Source: Vreelandella olivaria (lineage in GTDB: Bacteria; Pseudomonadota; Gammaproteobacteria; Pseudomonadales; Halomonadaceae). Taken from it: a stretch of 47,369 nucleotides of DNA. Under the pieces are notes generated by a model that was not told the DNA's origin, did no database searches, and saw nothing but the letters and a program-made list of their open reading frames with translations. Shown piece by piece: positions 29,557-37,493 of the stretch. Within the stretch, counting starts at the first letter, position 1; every line of letters begins with the position of its first letter. The DNA lies in contig NZ_JALPZO010000120.1 of the NCBI RefSeq assembly GCF_023507745.1, positions 1 to 47,369 on the forward strand. The letters run 5' to 3'. The position numbers and the translations under genes are program-made.

Positions 29557-29588
29557 CTGGTACACATATTGTGCGTACCAGCTTTTTT
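29557..29588 (+). terminator. Terminator after S
   Basis: The stem CTGGTAC / GTACCAG with an 11-base loop is followed by six T on the plus strand. It overlaps the stop codon of the convergent repressor gene, so late transcription ends before the immunity-like module. Confidence 0.75.
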
Positions 29589-29892
29589 ACTTGTCAGGCT
29601 TGGACTCTGATTCCGAATCTATCGGCTCCGAGAGCGAGCGGCTGCCAACAAATGCCCTAACGGCTTCTTCAACAGCCAGAACACGCTCTTTCCAATCGGC
29701 AGCTTCTTCCGGAGATATCTCGGCGCTTAGTCGATGACCAGCCACGAGATAGTCATCAAAGCTTTCCTCCAGACGCGCAAGTATTTCAGCATTTAATGAG
29801 CGGTGATTTTGCTCTGCTGTTTTTTGCAGTGCTTGCCGCAGCTTCTCCGGCATTCGCAGCGGATAGGGCTTCGTTTGATGTCTATCTGTCAC
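29587..29892 (-). CDS. Mnt/Arc-type ribbon-helix-helix repressor
   Basis: The 101-residue product starts at the GTG with GGAGG seven bases upstream. It begins T-D-R-H-Q-T-K-P-Y-P-L-R-M-P-E-K-L-R. This is the Arc/Mnt DNA-binding strand and helix, followed by N-H-R-S-L-N-A-E-I-L-A-R-L-E-E-S-F. The C-terminal half is acidic and coiled, as in Mnt. It is divergent from the second Arc-type gene and corresponds in position and direction to mnt of the P22 immI region. I infer that it silences the antirepressor. Confidence 0.85.
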   Translation of the reverse strand: MTDRHQTKPYPLRMPEKLRQALQKTAEQNHRSLNAEILARLEESFDDYLVAGHRLSAEISPEEAADWKERVLAVEEAVRAFVGSRSLSEPIDSESESKPDK

Positions 29893-29926
29893 GCTATTTC
29901 CTCCAAAAAACATTATCAGATTGCAC

Positions 29927-29993
29927 GTGGATTCTATTTGAGTCAAAGAATCCACTTGACATCCACATTAAGTGGATATCAAAATGAATCCAC
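29927..29993. promoter_or_regulatory. Multi-half-site operator between the two repressor genes
   Basis: Five GTGGAT/ATCCAC half-sites lie in 67 bases: GTGGATTC (29927), GAATCCAC (29948), ATCCAC (29961), GTGGAT (29972) and GAATCCAC (29986). The third and fourth form a perfect palindrome with an ATTAA centre. Ribbon-helix-helix repressors bind tandem half-sites of this kind. The array covers both divergent promoters. Confidence 0.8.
29956..29986 (+). promoter_or_regulatory. Rightward promoter of the arc-ant pair
   Basis: A perfect -35 TTGACA (29956-29961) is followed by an operator palindrome in the spacer and a weak -10 (TATCAA at 15 bases or TCAAAA at 17). Operator occupancy would block it directly. 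The -10 assignment is uncertain. Confidence 0.5.
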
Positions 29994-30013
29994 AAGTATT
30001 GATAGGAGCCCAC

Positions 30014-30253
30014 ATGTCTGAACGTCATCAAAGAGCCCCCTTTCCGCTTCGCGTTAAGGAACCCACCAAGGAATGGTTAAAAAGGAAAGCAGCTCAGGAA
30101 GACCGGAGCTTGAACTGGATCATCAATAATTTGATAGAAGCGGCCATACACCGTGAACAGCAAGCAGAAACCTCGAAAGAAGAAGCCCTCGGCGCTGCCA
30201 CGCCAAGGGCTTCAGAACACAGCCCCAACCTCTATGAAAGGAACTGCCCATGA
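30014..30253 (+). CDS. Arc-type ribbon-helix-helix repressor
   Basis: The 79-residue product starts at an ATG with AGGAG five bases upstream. The N-terminus S-E-R-H-Q-R-A-P-F-P-L-R-V matches the divergent repressor, followed by R-S-L-N-W-I-I-N-N-L-I-E-A-A. Its stop overlaps the antirepressor start (ATGA), exactly as arc precedes ant in P22. It probably represses its own operon and dampens antirepressor synthesis after induction (inference from P22). Confidence 0.85.
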   Translation: MSERHQRAPFPLRVKEPTKEWLKRKAAQEDRSLNWIINNLIEAAIHREQQAETSKEEALGAATPRASEHSPNLYERNCP

Positions 30254-31131
30254 ATCATAGCACTGCAACTGCCGAAATTCTGCCCTTCCGCTTCGAGACT
30301 CGCGAAGTGCGTACCCTACTGATTGATGACCAGCCGTGGTTTTGTGCTTCTGATATTTGCCACATCCTTGGTTATCGTAACTCTCGCGATGCACTTGCAA
30401 AGCATTGCCGTACAGAAAGTATAGAAAAATACGATACTCCTTCTGTGAAATCTGATGTAGCGAAACGCGACATCACATCTCGGGCTCGGCGCTCGCAAGC
30501 AATGACCTTCATCAACGAAGGCAACCTATACCGCCTAATCATCAAGAGCCGTAAAGAAGAAGCGCTACGCTTTGAGTCTTGGGTGTGTGATGAAGTCCTG
30601 CCCGCCATACGTAAGCACGGCCATTACCGTGATGCCGAAGGCAGAATGAATACCCTGATCGGCCAGACGATTGGTACCGATGGGTTCCACTGTTTGGCTG
30701 CCGTGGTAGAGGGTCGGTTACGCCGCTACCCAAAAGCTACTCAACAGCGCACTCGCTCACACCTCTGGTCACAGGTACGCAAAGCCTTCGGTGTTAGCCG
30801 CGGCGAAGACATCCCCGCCAGCCAACTGGATGCCGCTCGCCAATTTATTGCCGCTTATGCCCTGGAAGGCGAATGGCTACCGGCCTCTCCATGCACCCCG
30901 GTGGACGCTCCCCTCCCCCTGCCCGATACGCCGGATGAAGCCGATTACGTTAATCTGAAATCGCTATGTCACCACATGTTGCAGATCCGTGAACTCTACC
31001 GCCACTACCATCTATACGATGCCCTTACCCAGCTTGGCTCGCCTGCTGGAAAGCGGCTCTATGGTCATGTGGTAGATGGAGCGGCAATTGCCCAACGTTA
31101 TCAATCAAGGCTTCAGCCTCGTCTACATTGA
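30250..31131 (+). CDS. Phage antirepressor (Bro-N with P22 Ant-type C-terminus)
   Basis: This is a 293-residue protein. Residues 10-120 form a Bro-N domain (V-R-T-L-L-I-D-D-Q-P-W-F-C-A-S-D-I-C, then F-I-N-E-G-N-L-Y-R-L-I-I-K-S and F-E-S-W-V-C-D-E-V-L-P-A-I-R). Residues 135-220 resemble the C-terminal domain of P22-type antirepressors. In P22, Ant inactivates the c2 repressor. No lysis-lysogeny repressor is present in the window, so the partner is unknown. It is translationally coupled to the Arc-type gene. Confidence 0.86.
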   Translation: MNHSTATAEILPFRFETREVRTLLIDDQPWFCASDICHILGYRNSRDALAKHCRTESIEKYDTPSVKSDVAKRDITSRARRSQAMTFINEGNLYRLIIKSRKEEALRFESWVCDEVLPAIRKHGHYRDAEGRMNTLIGQTIGTDGFHCLAAVVEGRLRRYPKATQQRTRSHLWSQVRKAFGVSRGEDIPASQLDAARQFIAAYALEGEWLPASPCTPVDAPLPLPDTPDEADYVNLKSLCHHMLQIRELYRHYHLYDALTQLGSPAGKRLYGHVVDGAAIAQRYQSRLQPRLH

Positions 31132-31149
31132 AACGCCTTCACCCCAAAC

Positions 31150-31181
31150 AAAATGCCCCACCGTAAACGGTGGGGCATTTT
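31150..31181. terminator. Bidirectional terminator after the antirepressor
   Basis: A perfect 14-bp stem AAAATGCCCCACCG / CGGTGGGGCATTTT with a TAAA loop separates the converging antirepressor and antitoxin genes. Confidence 0.88.
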
Positions 31182-31207
31182 CACATGGTGTCGTTAACCC
31201 TTAAGCG

Positions 31208-31489
31208 TTAAGACGCTTCAGCATGTAACGTAAAGCCAAGGGCTTTTGTGACCTTCATAATCGTTGCAAAACTCGGGTTTCCATCAGCAGAAAGCGCCTT
31301 GTACAGCCCTTCGCGAGTCAACCCAGTATCACGGGCAAGTTGTGCCATACCACGGGCGCGGGCAATATCGCCAAGCGCTGCCGCCACAAGGGCAGCGTCG
31401 CCCTCTTCAAGGCAGGCTTCAAAGTACAAAGCCATATCCTCTTCGGTATTTAGATGGTCAACGACATCCCATTTACGCAGTGTGCTCAT
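31208..31489 (-). CDS. HigA-type antitoxin (XRE fold)
   Basis: The 93-residue product has the pattern of addiction-module antidotes of the COG3636 type. It begins near [19 protein letters not shown] and has a C-terminal helix-turn-helix, [17 protein letters not shown]. Its start overlaps the toxin gene stop (ATGA), with toxin first, as in higBA. It should neutralise the RelE-like toxin and repress the operon. Confidence 0.87.
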   Translation of the reverse strand: MSTLRKWDVVDHLNTEEDMALYFEACLEEGDAALVAAALGDIARARGMAQLARDTGLTREGLYKALSADGNPSFATIMKVTKALGFTLHAEAS

Positions 31490-31788
31490 GGTGCCTCCTT
31501 CAAATCGCGTGCTAACTGCTTCGCGATATCAATATCTTTTGCCTGGCTGGATTTATCACCGCCGGCCAGCAAAATAACCAGCTCGTAACCCCGTTGAACA
31601 AAGTAGACGCGATAACCCGGCCCGTAGTGAATCCTCAATTCCGAGACGCCTTCCCCCACCGGCTCACAATCCCCGAAATTCCCCAATTCAACGCGGCGCA
31701 GCCGGGCCAGGATTTTTGCCTTGGCCCTGCGGTCTCGCAATTTATTGAACCAGTCCGAATAAGTGTCGGTTTCGCTAATCATCTTCAT
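31486..31788 (-). CDS. RelE/ParE-superfamily toxin (HigB-like)
   Basis: A 100-residue product starts from the ATG at 31788; an ATG two codons later fits equally. The signature is [16 protein letters not shown], then [14 protein letters not shown]. The latter is the core beta strands of COG3657-type addiction killers, which probably act as mRNA interferases. The operon is preceded by a perfect operator palindrome. Confidence 0.87.
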   Translation of the reverse strand: MKMISETDTYSDWFNKLRDRRAKAKILARLRRVELGNFGDCEPVGEGVSELRIHYGPGYRVYFVQRGYELVILLAGGDKSSQAKDIDIAKQLARDLKEAP

Positions 31789-31796
31789 AGTCTTAA

Positions 31797-31814
31797 TGTA
31801 AACCACAGTTTACA
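31797..31814 (-). promoter_or_regulatory. Palindromic operator of the toxin-antitoxin pair
   Basis: TGTAAAC-CACA-GTTTACA is a perfect 7-bp inverted repeat eight bases before the toxin start. It also satisfies TGT-N12-ACA, the spacing of the P2 Ogr site, but it is too close to the gene for an activator centred near -55. Confidence 0.7.
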
Positions 31815-31834
31815 CCGACGCAAGTAGCCCCTTC

Positions 31835-31858
31835 GGTGTAAATAGCCCCACTCACACC
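31835..31858 (+). promoter_or_regulatory. Late-promoter activator site 2 (before V)
   Basis: GGTGTAA at one end and ACACC at the other end of 24 bases form TGT-N14-ACA, as in sites 1 and 3. It is centred 57 bases before the V start codon, matching the position of the P2 PV promoter. The last nine bases of the adjacent toxin-operator area (TTTACACCG) also form an inverted repeat with its CGGTGTAAA. Confidence 0.7.
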
Positions 31859-31903
31859 CGCCGCCGCTTCGCCTTCGCCCAGCGCCGCCGCAGGATAGCG
31901 GCT

Positions 31904-32455
31904 ATGAACATTCCCGAACTCCTCCGCCTGCTGCACAACCTGATCCGCCTCGGCACCATCGCCGAGGTGGATCATAACGCTGCCCGCGTGCGTGTGAAGG
32001 CAGGTGAACTACTGACCGATTGGCTGCCCTGGATTGAAGGCCACGCAGGTACCACGCGGGATTGGGACCCGCCCACACAAGGCGAGCAGGTGATCCTCTT
32101 TTCACCCGGGGGTGATCCGGCTGCTGGGGTCGTGCTTAGCGGCTTGTTCTCAAACGCCCACCCCGCCCCGGCCAACAGCGCAGACCTATGGCAAAGGCTG
32201 TTTCCCGATCAAGGGCTGTTTGAGTACGACCACGCTAATAGTGTGCTGCGGATTCATCTACCCGGCTCAATCGAGATCGTCGCCCCAGGCGGCACCACCT
32301 GGCAGGGCAACATTCAACACACCGGTGAACTCAACCGCGAAGGCGGCTACGCCCAGCAAGGCGGCGGGCTAAATCACAACGGTAAGAATGTCGGCCATGA
32401 CCATGTTCACGGTGGTATTCAGCCCGGCCCCGCCAATACCCAAGGGCCCATCTAA
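31904..32455 (+). CDS. V: Baseplate spike protein (P2 gpV)
   Basis: The 183-residue product (P2 gpV about 211) is the membrane-piercing spike. The OB-fold N-terminus carries L-I-R-L-G-T-I-A-E-V-D-H-N-A-A-R-V-R-V and the motif T-D-W-L-P-W. The C-terminus has H-N-G-K-N-V-G-H-D-H-V-H-G, whose histidines probably bind the iron of the apex. GCAGGA lies about eight bases before the ATG. Confidence 0.93.
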   Translation: MNIPELLRLLHNLIRLGTIAEVDHNAARVRVKAGELLTDWLPWIEGHAGTTRDWDPPTQGEQVILFSPGGDPAAGVVLSGLFSNAHPAPANSADLWQRLFPDQGLFEYDHANSVLRIHLPGSIEIVAPGGTTWQGNIQHTGELNREGGYAQQGGGLNHNGKNVGHDHVHGGIQPGPANTQGPI

Positions 32456-32796
32456 TGGCAGGCATGAACGCACACACCGGCCGCCGGCTAGATTCGCTGG
32501 CCCATATCCAGCAATCGGTGGCGGACATCCTCACCACCCCGCTTGGCTCCCGGGTGATGCGCCGGGAGTACGGCTCGCTGCTGCCAGAACTGATCGACCA
32601 GCCTTTGAACGGCCCCACGGCACTACGTGCTTACTCCGCCACGGTAGTGGCCCTGATGAAATGGGAGCCACGCATTCGCGTTCAGCAAATCACTCGCCAG
32701 GTTTCTACCCAGCGCCCTGGCCGTTTCGATCTGATCATCACCGCCCGCCGTGTGGATAGCGGTGAAAGCGTAACGCTAGAGGTACCCGTGACATGA
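32455..32796 (+). CDS. W: Baseplate wedge protein (P2 gpW, gp25-like)
   Basis: The 113-residue product has the lysozyme-like gp25 fold. Motifs are H-I-Q-Q-S-V-A-D-I-L-T-T-P-L-G-S-R-V-M-R (written here in parts) and E-Y-G-S-L-L-P-E-L-I-D-Q-P. It connects sheath and baseplate. The start overlaps the V stop by one base (TAATG). Confidence 0.92.
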   Translation: MAGMNAHTGRRLDSLAHIQQSVADILTTPLGSRVMRREYGSLLPELIDQPLNGPTALRAYSATVVALMKWEPRIRVQQITRQVSTQRPGRFDLIITARRVDSGESVTLEVPVT

Positions 32797-33683
32797 GCAT
32801 TGCCATTGACCTCTCTCAATTACCGGTACCCACCGTTGTAGAAGCCATCGACTTTGAGGCTATTTTTGCCGAGCTGCTCGCCGACCTCATCTCACGTTAT
32901 CCCGCGTTTGATGTGCCCGCCGAGTCCGACCCGATTTATAAGGTATTGGAGGTCGCCGCATATCGGGAGATGCTGGTGCGCCAACGCGTCAATGAAGCCG
33001 CACAGGCCGTCATGCTGGCGTATGCCACCCACGAAGACCTCGACCAGTTGGGCGCGTTGTTCAATGTACGGCGGCTGCTTATAACGTCCGGCGCCCCCAA
33101 CGCCATTCCCCCTCAACCCGCCGAGTACGAAAAAGACGCCGACTTTCGCCGCCGCATTTTGCTATCGCTCCAGGGGCTCTCTACTGCCGGGCCAGAAGGG
33201 GCTTACATCTACCATGCACTCTCCGCCGCCGGGGGCGTTCTGGATGCCAGTGCCACCAGCCCGCAGCCCGGCGAAGTCGTGGTCACGGTACTGGCCCGCG
33301 AAGGCAACGGCAGTGCCTCCGCCTCGCTGCTCACGGCCGTCGAACAGGCCGTCAACGCCGAGCACGTGCGCCCTCTGACCGATTACGTCATCGTGCAGAG
33401 TGCTGAGATTCTGCCCTACGCCATTGCCGCCACGCTTTACTTCTACCCTGGCCCCGATAGCCAGGTCGTTCTGGCCGAAGCCCAGCAAATGGCTCAGCAC
33501 TACGCCAACGAACAGCACCGGCTAGGCAAGGACATCACCCTCTCCGGGTTTTACGCCGCGCTGCACCGCCCCGGCGTGCAGCGCGTCGAGCTGGCCAGCC
33601 CCACGGCCACACTCACGGTCAACCGACAGCAGGCCGCCTACTGTACTCACATCCACCTGACCGACGGGGGCATCGATGAGTGA
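32793..33683 (+). CDS. J: Baseplate assembly protein (P2 gpJ)
   Basis: The 296-residue product (P2 about 302) starts I-D-L-S-Q-L-P-V-P-T-V-V-E, as usual for gpJ. It contains D-P-I-Y-K-V-L-E-V-A-A-Y-R-E, Q-R-V-N-E-A and A-T-H-E-D-L-D-Q-L-G. It forms the outer baseplate wedge. It overlaps W by four bases and I by eight. Confidence 0.94.
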   Translation: MSIAIDLSQLPVPTVVEAIDFEAIFAELLADLISRYPAFDVPAESDPIYKVLEVAAYREMLVRQRVNEAAQAVMLAYATHEDLDQLGALFNVRRLLITSGAPNAIPPQPAEYEKDADFRRRILLSLQGLSTAGPEGAYIYHALSAAGGVLDASATSPQPGEVVVTVLAREGNGSASASLLTAVEQAVNAEHVRPLTDYVIVQSAEILPYAIAATLYFYPGPDSQVVLAEAQQMAQHYANEQHRLGKDITLSGFYAALHRPGVQRVELASPTATLTVNRQQAAYCTHIHLTDGGIDE

Positions 33684-34212
33684 CCCCAGCCTGCTACCCC
33701 CCAACGCCACGCATCTGGAACGCAGCACGGCCAGCACCACCGCCCGCATCACCCAGGTACCGACCCCGCTGCGTGACCTATGGAACCCCGACACCTGCCC
33801 CGCCCACCTGCTGCCCTGGTTAGCGTGGACACTGGGCGTGGCCGCCTGGAAAGCCTACTGGCCCGAACGCATCAAGCGCGAACGCATCCGCCAGGCCGTG
33901 GAAATCCACCGCCGCCGAGGCACCGCCCAATCCGTGCGCCGCGTGGTGGAGTCATTTGGTGCCGGGGTCGCGATCCGTGAATGGTGGCAAACCGAACCGA
34001 AGGGCACGCCCCACACCTTCGAGCTGACCCTCACCATTCGAGACGACAACTACGCCGCCGAACTCCAGGAAGACATCGTGCAGGAGGTCATGCGCGTCAA
34101 GCCCGTGCGCAGCCATTTCAACCTGGTCGCAGGCATTGCCGCCACCGGCGCCATCGGCACCTGTGGCACCACCCGACCGGCCATCTACCGCCGCTTACAA
34201 TTCGAGGAATGA
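33676..34212 (+). CDS. I: Tail protein I (P2 gpI)
   Basis: The 178-residue product (P2 about 176) contains L-L-P-P-N-A-T-H-L-E-R and C-P-A-H-L-L-P-W-L-A-W-T-L-G-V. It also has I-H-R-R-R-G-T-A-Q-S-V-R-R-V-V, all typical of gpI, which links wedge to fibre. It overlaps J by eight bases and stops one base before the H start. Confidence 0.93.
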   Translation: MSDPSLLPPNATHLERSTASTTARITQVPTPLRDLWNPDTCPAHLLPWLAWTLGVAAWKAYWPERIKRERIRQAVEIHRRRGTAQSVRRVVESFGAGVAIREWWQTEPKGTPHTFELTLTIRDDNYAAELQEDIVQEVMRVKPVRSHFNLVAGIAATGAIGTCGTTRPAIYRRLQFEE

Positions 34213-34213
34213 C

Positions 34214-36685
34214 ATGGCGTTCAACATCATCATCACCGACGCTGGGCGTGCCGAACTGATCAACGCCAACCACACCGGCACCGCCCCGGTGGCCATCACC
34301 CACGTCGCCCTCAGCGCACAGCCCTTCACCCCCACCAAGGGCCTCTCCGCGCTACCCCATGAAAGCCGTCGGCTCAGCAGCATCGCCGGGGAAACCGTCG
34401 CCCCGGATACCATCAGCGTGACCGTCAAGGACGAAAGCAGCCACGCCTACACCGTGCATGGCTTCGGACTCATCACCGAACACGGCACCCTGCTGGCGGT
34501 CTACAGCCAGGCAGAGCCCATCATCGAAAAGTCCGGCCCCACCACGCTGCTGCTCACCACCGACATCGTGCTGGCCGACATCGATGCCGCCCACCTGAGC
34601 TTCGGCGACATCTCCTTCAGCAACCCGCCCGCCAGCCTCACCACCCCAGGGGTAGTCACGCTCAGCAACTCGACCGAGAGCAACGCGCAGAACCAGGCCG
34701 CCACCCCTCGCGCGGTGAAGGCCGCCAACGACAACGCCAACACTCGTTTGGCCAAAAGCCAGAACCTCAGTGATATACCAAGCCCAGGCCAGGCGCGCAG
34801 CAACCTCGGCCTCGGTGCCTCCGCCACCATGAGCACCACCGCCAGCCGAACCTCGACCAGCACCACGACGGTGCTGCAGGCAAAGGCCATGAACGATCAC
34901 CGCCAGAGCGGTGATCACGATGGACGGTATGTCCAGCGTAGTCAGAACCTCAGCGATTTAACTAACGCTGCCACTGCTCGAAACAATCTTGGATTAGGGG
35001 CCGCCGCGACCAGGGGTGTCGGCGAAAATACACATGACGTAATGGCCGTTGGCGCGTTCGGATTGGGTGATCGCGCAGTGAATCCAGGCAATCGATTTTC
35101 GAACGATTTTAACTTTAGCGATATACCATCGGGTTTCTACACAATTGCAGGCGAGTGGGTTAATGGCCCGCTAGGTAATGCGATCCACACTGGCATGTTG
35201 TTCCATTTAAAAAGATCATTTAACAATCAAGATATCCAATGGTTTTTTAGAAATGGCAGCGCGGCACATATCTATTACAGAAGTGGTAATGCTAATACAG
35301 GAGCATGGGGAGACTGGCAGGAACTCTACCACAACGGCAACCTCTCCCCGGTCGAAACCGAAAGGGTAATCACTACTGGCGATGGTCTCACGGGAGGCGG
35401 TAATTTATCGAGTAACCGTACTATCAGCGTTGACGGCACAGTCATAAGGACAACGGGCAGCCAAAGCATATCTGGAGAAAAGCGCTTTACTGGTGGAGTC
35501 AACATCTCTAATGCAGGATTCAATCAGCACTTATCCTTACGTCGAGGCGACCTGGGGACTAATGTAACAATCACCACGGCAGGAAACGGTAGACTGCAAT
35601 TCAACCCTATAGGGGGGGTGGAAGGAGTAGAATTCGCAAACATGTCAGTAGCTGCGGATTCTTTTAGTGGCAACCTGAACGCCTCGGATTTATCGAGCGG
35701 TTTGGTATCAATGGCACGATTACCCGTGGGGAGTAGCCGCGGGGAACTAATGGAAGTGGGTGCATTCGGCCTGGGAGAGCCGTGGATGCAACCAGATTAT
35801 CCACGTAGCAACATAAACGCAGATCCCTCTCTTATACCTAGTGGGATATACCGTGTTACGTCAGGGGTATCAAATACCCCGCTAAATGCCACGGGCGTAG
35901 TGCTGGTTGCTCAGTATAATAGTGATACAACTGAGATGATGTTTTTCGCTCGTGGCTCAAGTCCGCGACTATATACGCGCTGGTACAATAACGGTTGGGG
36001 GGATTGGGTAGAGCAATACAATACAGGCAATCTAAACCCTGTCGAAACGTCACGCCAGATCAACGCTGGAAACGGCCTGACAGGTGGCGGAAATCTTACA
36101 GCCAACCGAACGATATCACTGGATGGCGCAACCATTACGAGCCTTGGCAAAGCAGATAGCGCCGTTCAGCCCGATCGGAGTATTACCGCAGGCAATGGAC
36201 TCGCGGGGGGCGGCAACCTTGCCGGTAATCGCACAATCAGTATGGGAACCCCAGGTACCATTGGCCATGATACGAATAACAATGCCAGTGGCAGCACCCA
36301 CACTCATACTGTTAAACAGGCAGCGTTTGGAAACACAAGAGATGGCGTGAACGATGGCGGATTCGTTACCCCGGAAACGCTCCACGGAGCCTTTCTAGGC
36401 CCATCCGCATCACATAGCGCTCGCGGTTACCAACGCCTGCCGGGCGGCCTTTTATTTCAGTGGTCCTTCACCAACGCTATCGCCGCCGGTCAGTCACAAA
36501 CACTCAACTTCCCTATCACCTATCCCTCAGAAGTGTTTTGCATTGGCCTCGCGGTGTACCGCACGGCGAATGCCGCGCACGAAAACAACAGCTGCTCGTT
36601 TGCCTTTAACGGCCGCTCATCGGTCATTGTGCGCAACAATGCTGATACCAATAAAACCATCTATGTCACCGCGCTGGGGATTTAA
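34214..36685 (+). CDS. H: Tail fibre protein (P2 gpH-like)
   Basis: This is an 823-residue mosaic fibre. Residues 1-150 are the conserved baseplate-attachment part (M-A-F-N-I-I-I-T-D-A-G-R-A, then A-L-S-A-Q-P-F-T-P-T). The shaft has repeated modules: Q-N-L-S-D followed by R-x-N-L-G-L-G-A twice, V-G-A-F-G-L-G twice, and G-x-G-L-x-G-G-G-N-L three times. The tip ends with R-L-P-G-G-L-L-F-Q-W. GAGG lies before the ATG. The 34990-36060 part is AT-richer than its flanks, indicating an exchanged receptor-binding region. Confidence 0.9.
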   Translation: MAFNIIITDAGRAELINANHTGTAPVAITHVALSAQPFTPTKGLSALPHESRRLSSIAGETVAPDTISVTVKDESSHAYTVHGFGLITEHGTLLAVYSQAEPIIEKSGPTTLLLTTDIVLADIDAAHLSFGDISFSNPPASLTTPGVVTLSNSTESNAQNQAATPRAVKAANDNANTRLAKSQNLSDIPSPGQARSNLGLGASATMSTTASRTSTSTTTVLQAKAMNDHRQSGDHDGRYVQRSQNLSDLTNAATARNNLGLGAAATRGVGENTHDVMAVGAFGLGDRAVNPGNRFSNDFNFSDIPSGFYTIAGEWVNGPLGNAIHTGMLFHLKRSFNNQDIQWFFRNGSAAHIYYRSGNANTGAWGDWQELYHNGNLSPVETERVITTGDGLTGGGNLSSNRTISVDGTVIRTTGSQSISGEKRFTGGVNISNAGFNQHLSLRRGDLGTNVTITTAGNGRLQFNPIGGVEGVEFANMSVAADSFSGNLNASDLSSGLVSMARLPVGSSRGELMEVGAFGLGEPWMQPDYPRSNINADPSLIPSGIYRVTSGVSNTPLNATGVVLVAQYNSDTTEMMFFARGSSPRLYTRWYNNGWGDWVEQYNTGNLNPVETSRQINAGNGLTGGGNLTANRTISLDGATITSLGKADSAVQPDRSITAGNGLAGGGNLAGNRTISMGTPGTIGHDTNNNASGSTHTHTVKQAAFGNTRDGVNDGGFVTPETLHGAFLGPSASHSARGYQRLPGGLLFQWSFTNAIAAGQSQTLNFPITYPSEVFCIGLAVYRTANAAHENNSCSFAFNGRSSVIVRNNADTNKTIYVTALGI
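35381..36246 (+). repeat. Three fibre repeats G-x-G-L-x-G-G-G-N-L
   Basis: The coding repeats lie near 35381-35437, 36070-36126 and 36190-36246. All encode glycine-rich segments ending in N-R-T-I-S followed by V/L/M. Such repeats are common in shaft parts of trimeric tail fibres. Confidence 0.75.
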
Positions 36686-36687
36686 AC

Positions 36688-37263
36688 ATGCTATATAGCG
36701 CTACTGAAAATGGCTTTTACCCTGAAGAGTTCAAGACCAGTTACGTTACTGCCGGTAACTGGCCAAACGACCTTATCGAGATTACTCCTGATGAGTGGGA
36801 GACCTTTCAAAGCTTACCACCGGAGGGCCACGAGCTAGGCAGCGATCCAGAAGGGCGACCAAAGTGGGTACCTCTCCCGCCCGAAAATTTACGCGACCTG
36901 GCCGAGCGAAAACGCCGTGAGCTAGACGCCGCCCGCGATGCCGCGTTCGCGGCGGGCCTGGAATACGACTTCAACGGTGAGATCGACGTGGTACAAACCC
37001 GCCCCGAAGATCAAATCAATCTGCTGGGCCTCTCCGCCCAGGCCCAACGCCTTATTGCTGCTGGCCAGCCAGATTCCACGCTCACGTTTCGCGGTCTGAA
37101 AAACGTCAATCGTGAGCTAACCGCAACAGAGATCGACTCGCTTACGTTGGCGGCACTGGGTCACATTGAAGATATCTACCAGCACAGCTGGGAATTGAAA
37201 GATATGTTGCAAGCGGCACTACTGGACGGGGATCGAGAAAAAATCGAGCAGCTTTTTTGGTGA
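36688..37263 (+). CDS. Tail fibre assembly-like protein with DUF4376-type C-terminus
   Basis: The 191-residue product occupies the position of the P2 fibre-assembly gene G. The C-terminal half (about 75-190) reads R-D-A-A-F-A-A-G-L-E-Y-D-F-N-G, R-P-E-D-Q-I-N-L-L-G-L and L-T-A-T-E-I-D-S-L, the DUF4376 pattern seen in many phage fibre proteins. The N-terminus (Y-S-A-T-E-N-G-F-Y-P) is typical of fibre-chaperone partners. It begins two bases after H. A structural role as a small fibre accessory remains possible. Confidence 0.8.
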   Translation: MLYSATENGFYPEEFKTSYVTAGNWPNDLIEITPDEWETFQSLPPEGHELGSDPEGRPKWVPLPPENLRDLAERKRRELDAARDAAFAAGLEYDFNGEIDVVQTRPEDQINLLGLSAQAQRLIAAGQPDSTLTFRGLKNVNRELTATEIDSLTLAALGHIEDIYQHSWELKDMLQAALLDGDREKIEQLFW

Positions 37264-37363
37264 ATGTCGTCCAGGATGCCCTTAAGGGCATCGCCGGGGT
37301 CGGAGGAAACAAGCACAAGCATGGGAAAATCACGGCTCACCCATCAAAAAAAGGAGTACCGTT

Positions 37364-37438
37364 ATGAACATGCTTGCCGCGATAGTGATTGCAGTCACCA
37401 TCATTTTCACGTTTTTGTTCGGGCATTTTCCCTTCTAA
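37364..37438 (+). CDS. 24-residue membrane microprotein
   Basis: A strong ribosome site AAAGGAG lies eight bases before an ATG encoding 24 residues. Nearly all are hydrophobic (M-N-M-L-A-A-I-V-I-A-V-T-I-I-F-T-F-L-F), ending G-H-F-P-F, so it should form one membrane helix. A terminator follows at once. It sits between the fibre genes and the FI late promoter, so it may belong to the V-H transcript. Function is unknown; a superinfection-exclusion or toxin-like role would be a guess. Confidence 0.6.
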   Translation: MNMLAAIVIAVTIIFTFLFGHFPF

Positions 37439-37448
37439 AAAAACTGAC

Positions 37449-37474
37449 AGCCCGCCTCACCGGCGGGCTTTTTT
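37449..37474 (+). terminator. Terminator of the V-H unit
   Basis: A 7-bp GC stem GCCCGCC / GGCGGGC with a five-base loop is followed by six T. It separates the V-to-fibre unit from the FI promoter. Confidence 0.88.
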
Positions 37475-37493
37475 ATGCCCGCTCACACCCCAG

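Noticed and set aside
29900..30000. CRISPR-like array from the GTGGAT repeats
   Set aside because: The units are 6-8 bases, irregularly spaced and in both orientations, which fits an operator and not a CRISPR array.
34214..36685. Diversity-generating retroelement or invertible fibre segment
   Set aside because: No reverse transcriptase, template repeat, DNA invertase or inverted crossover sites were seen near the fibre gene.
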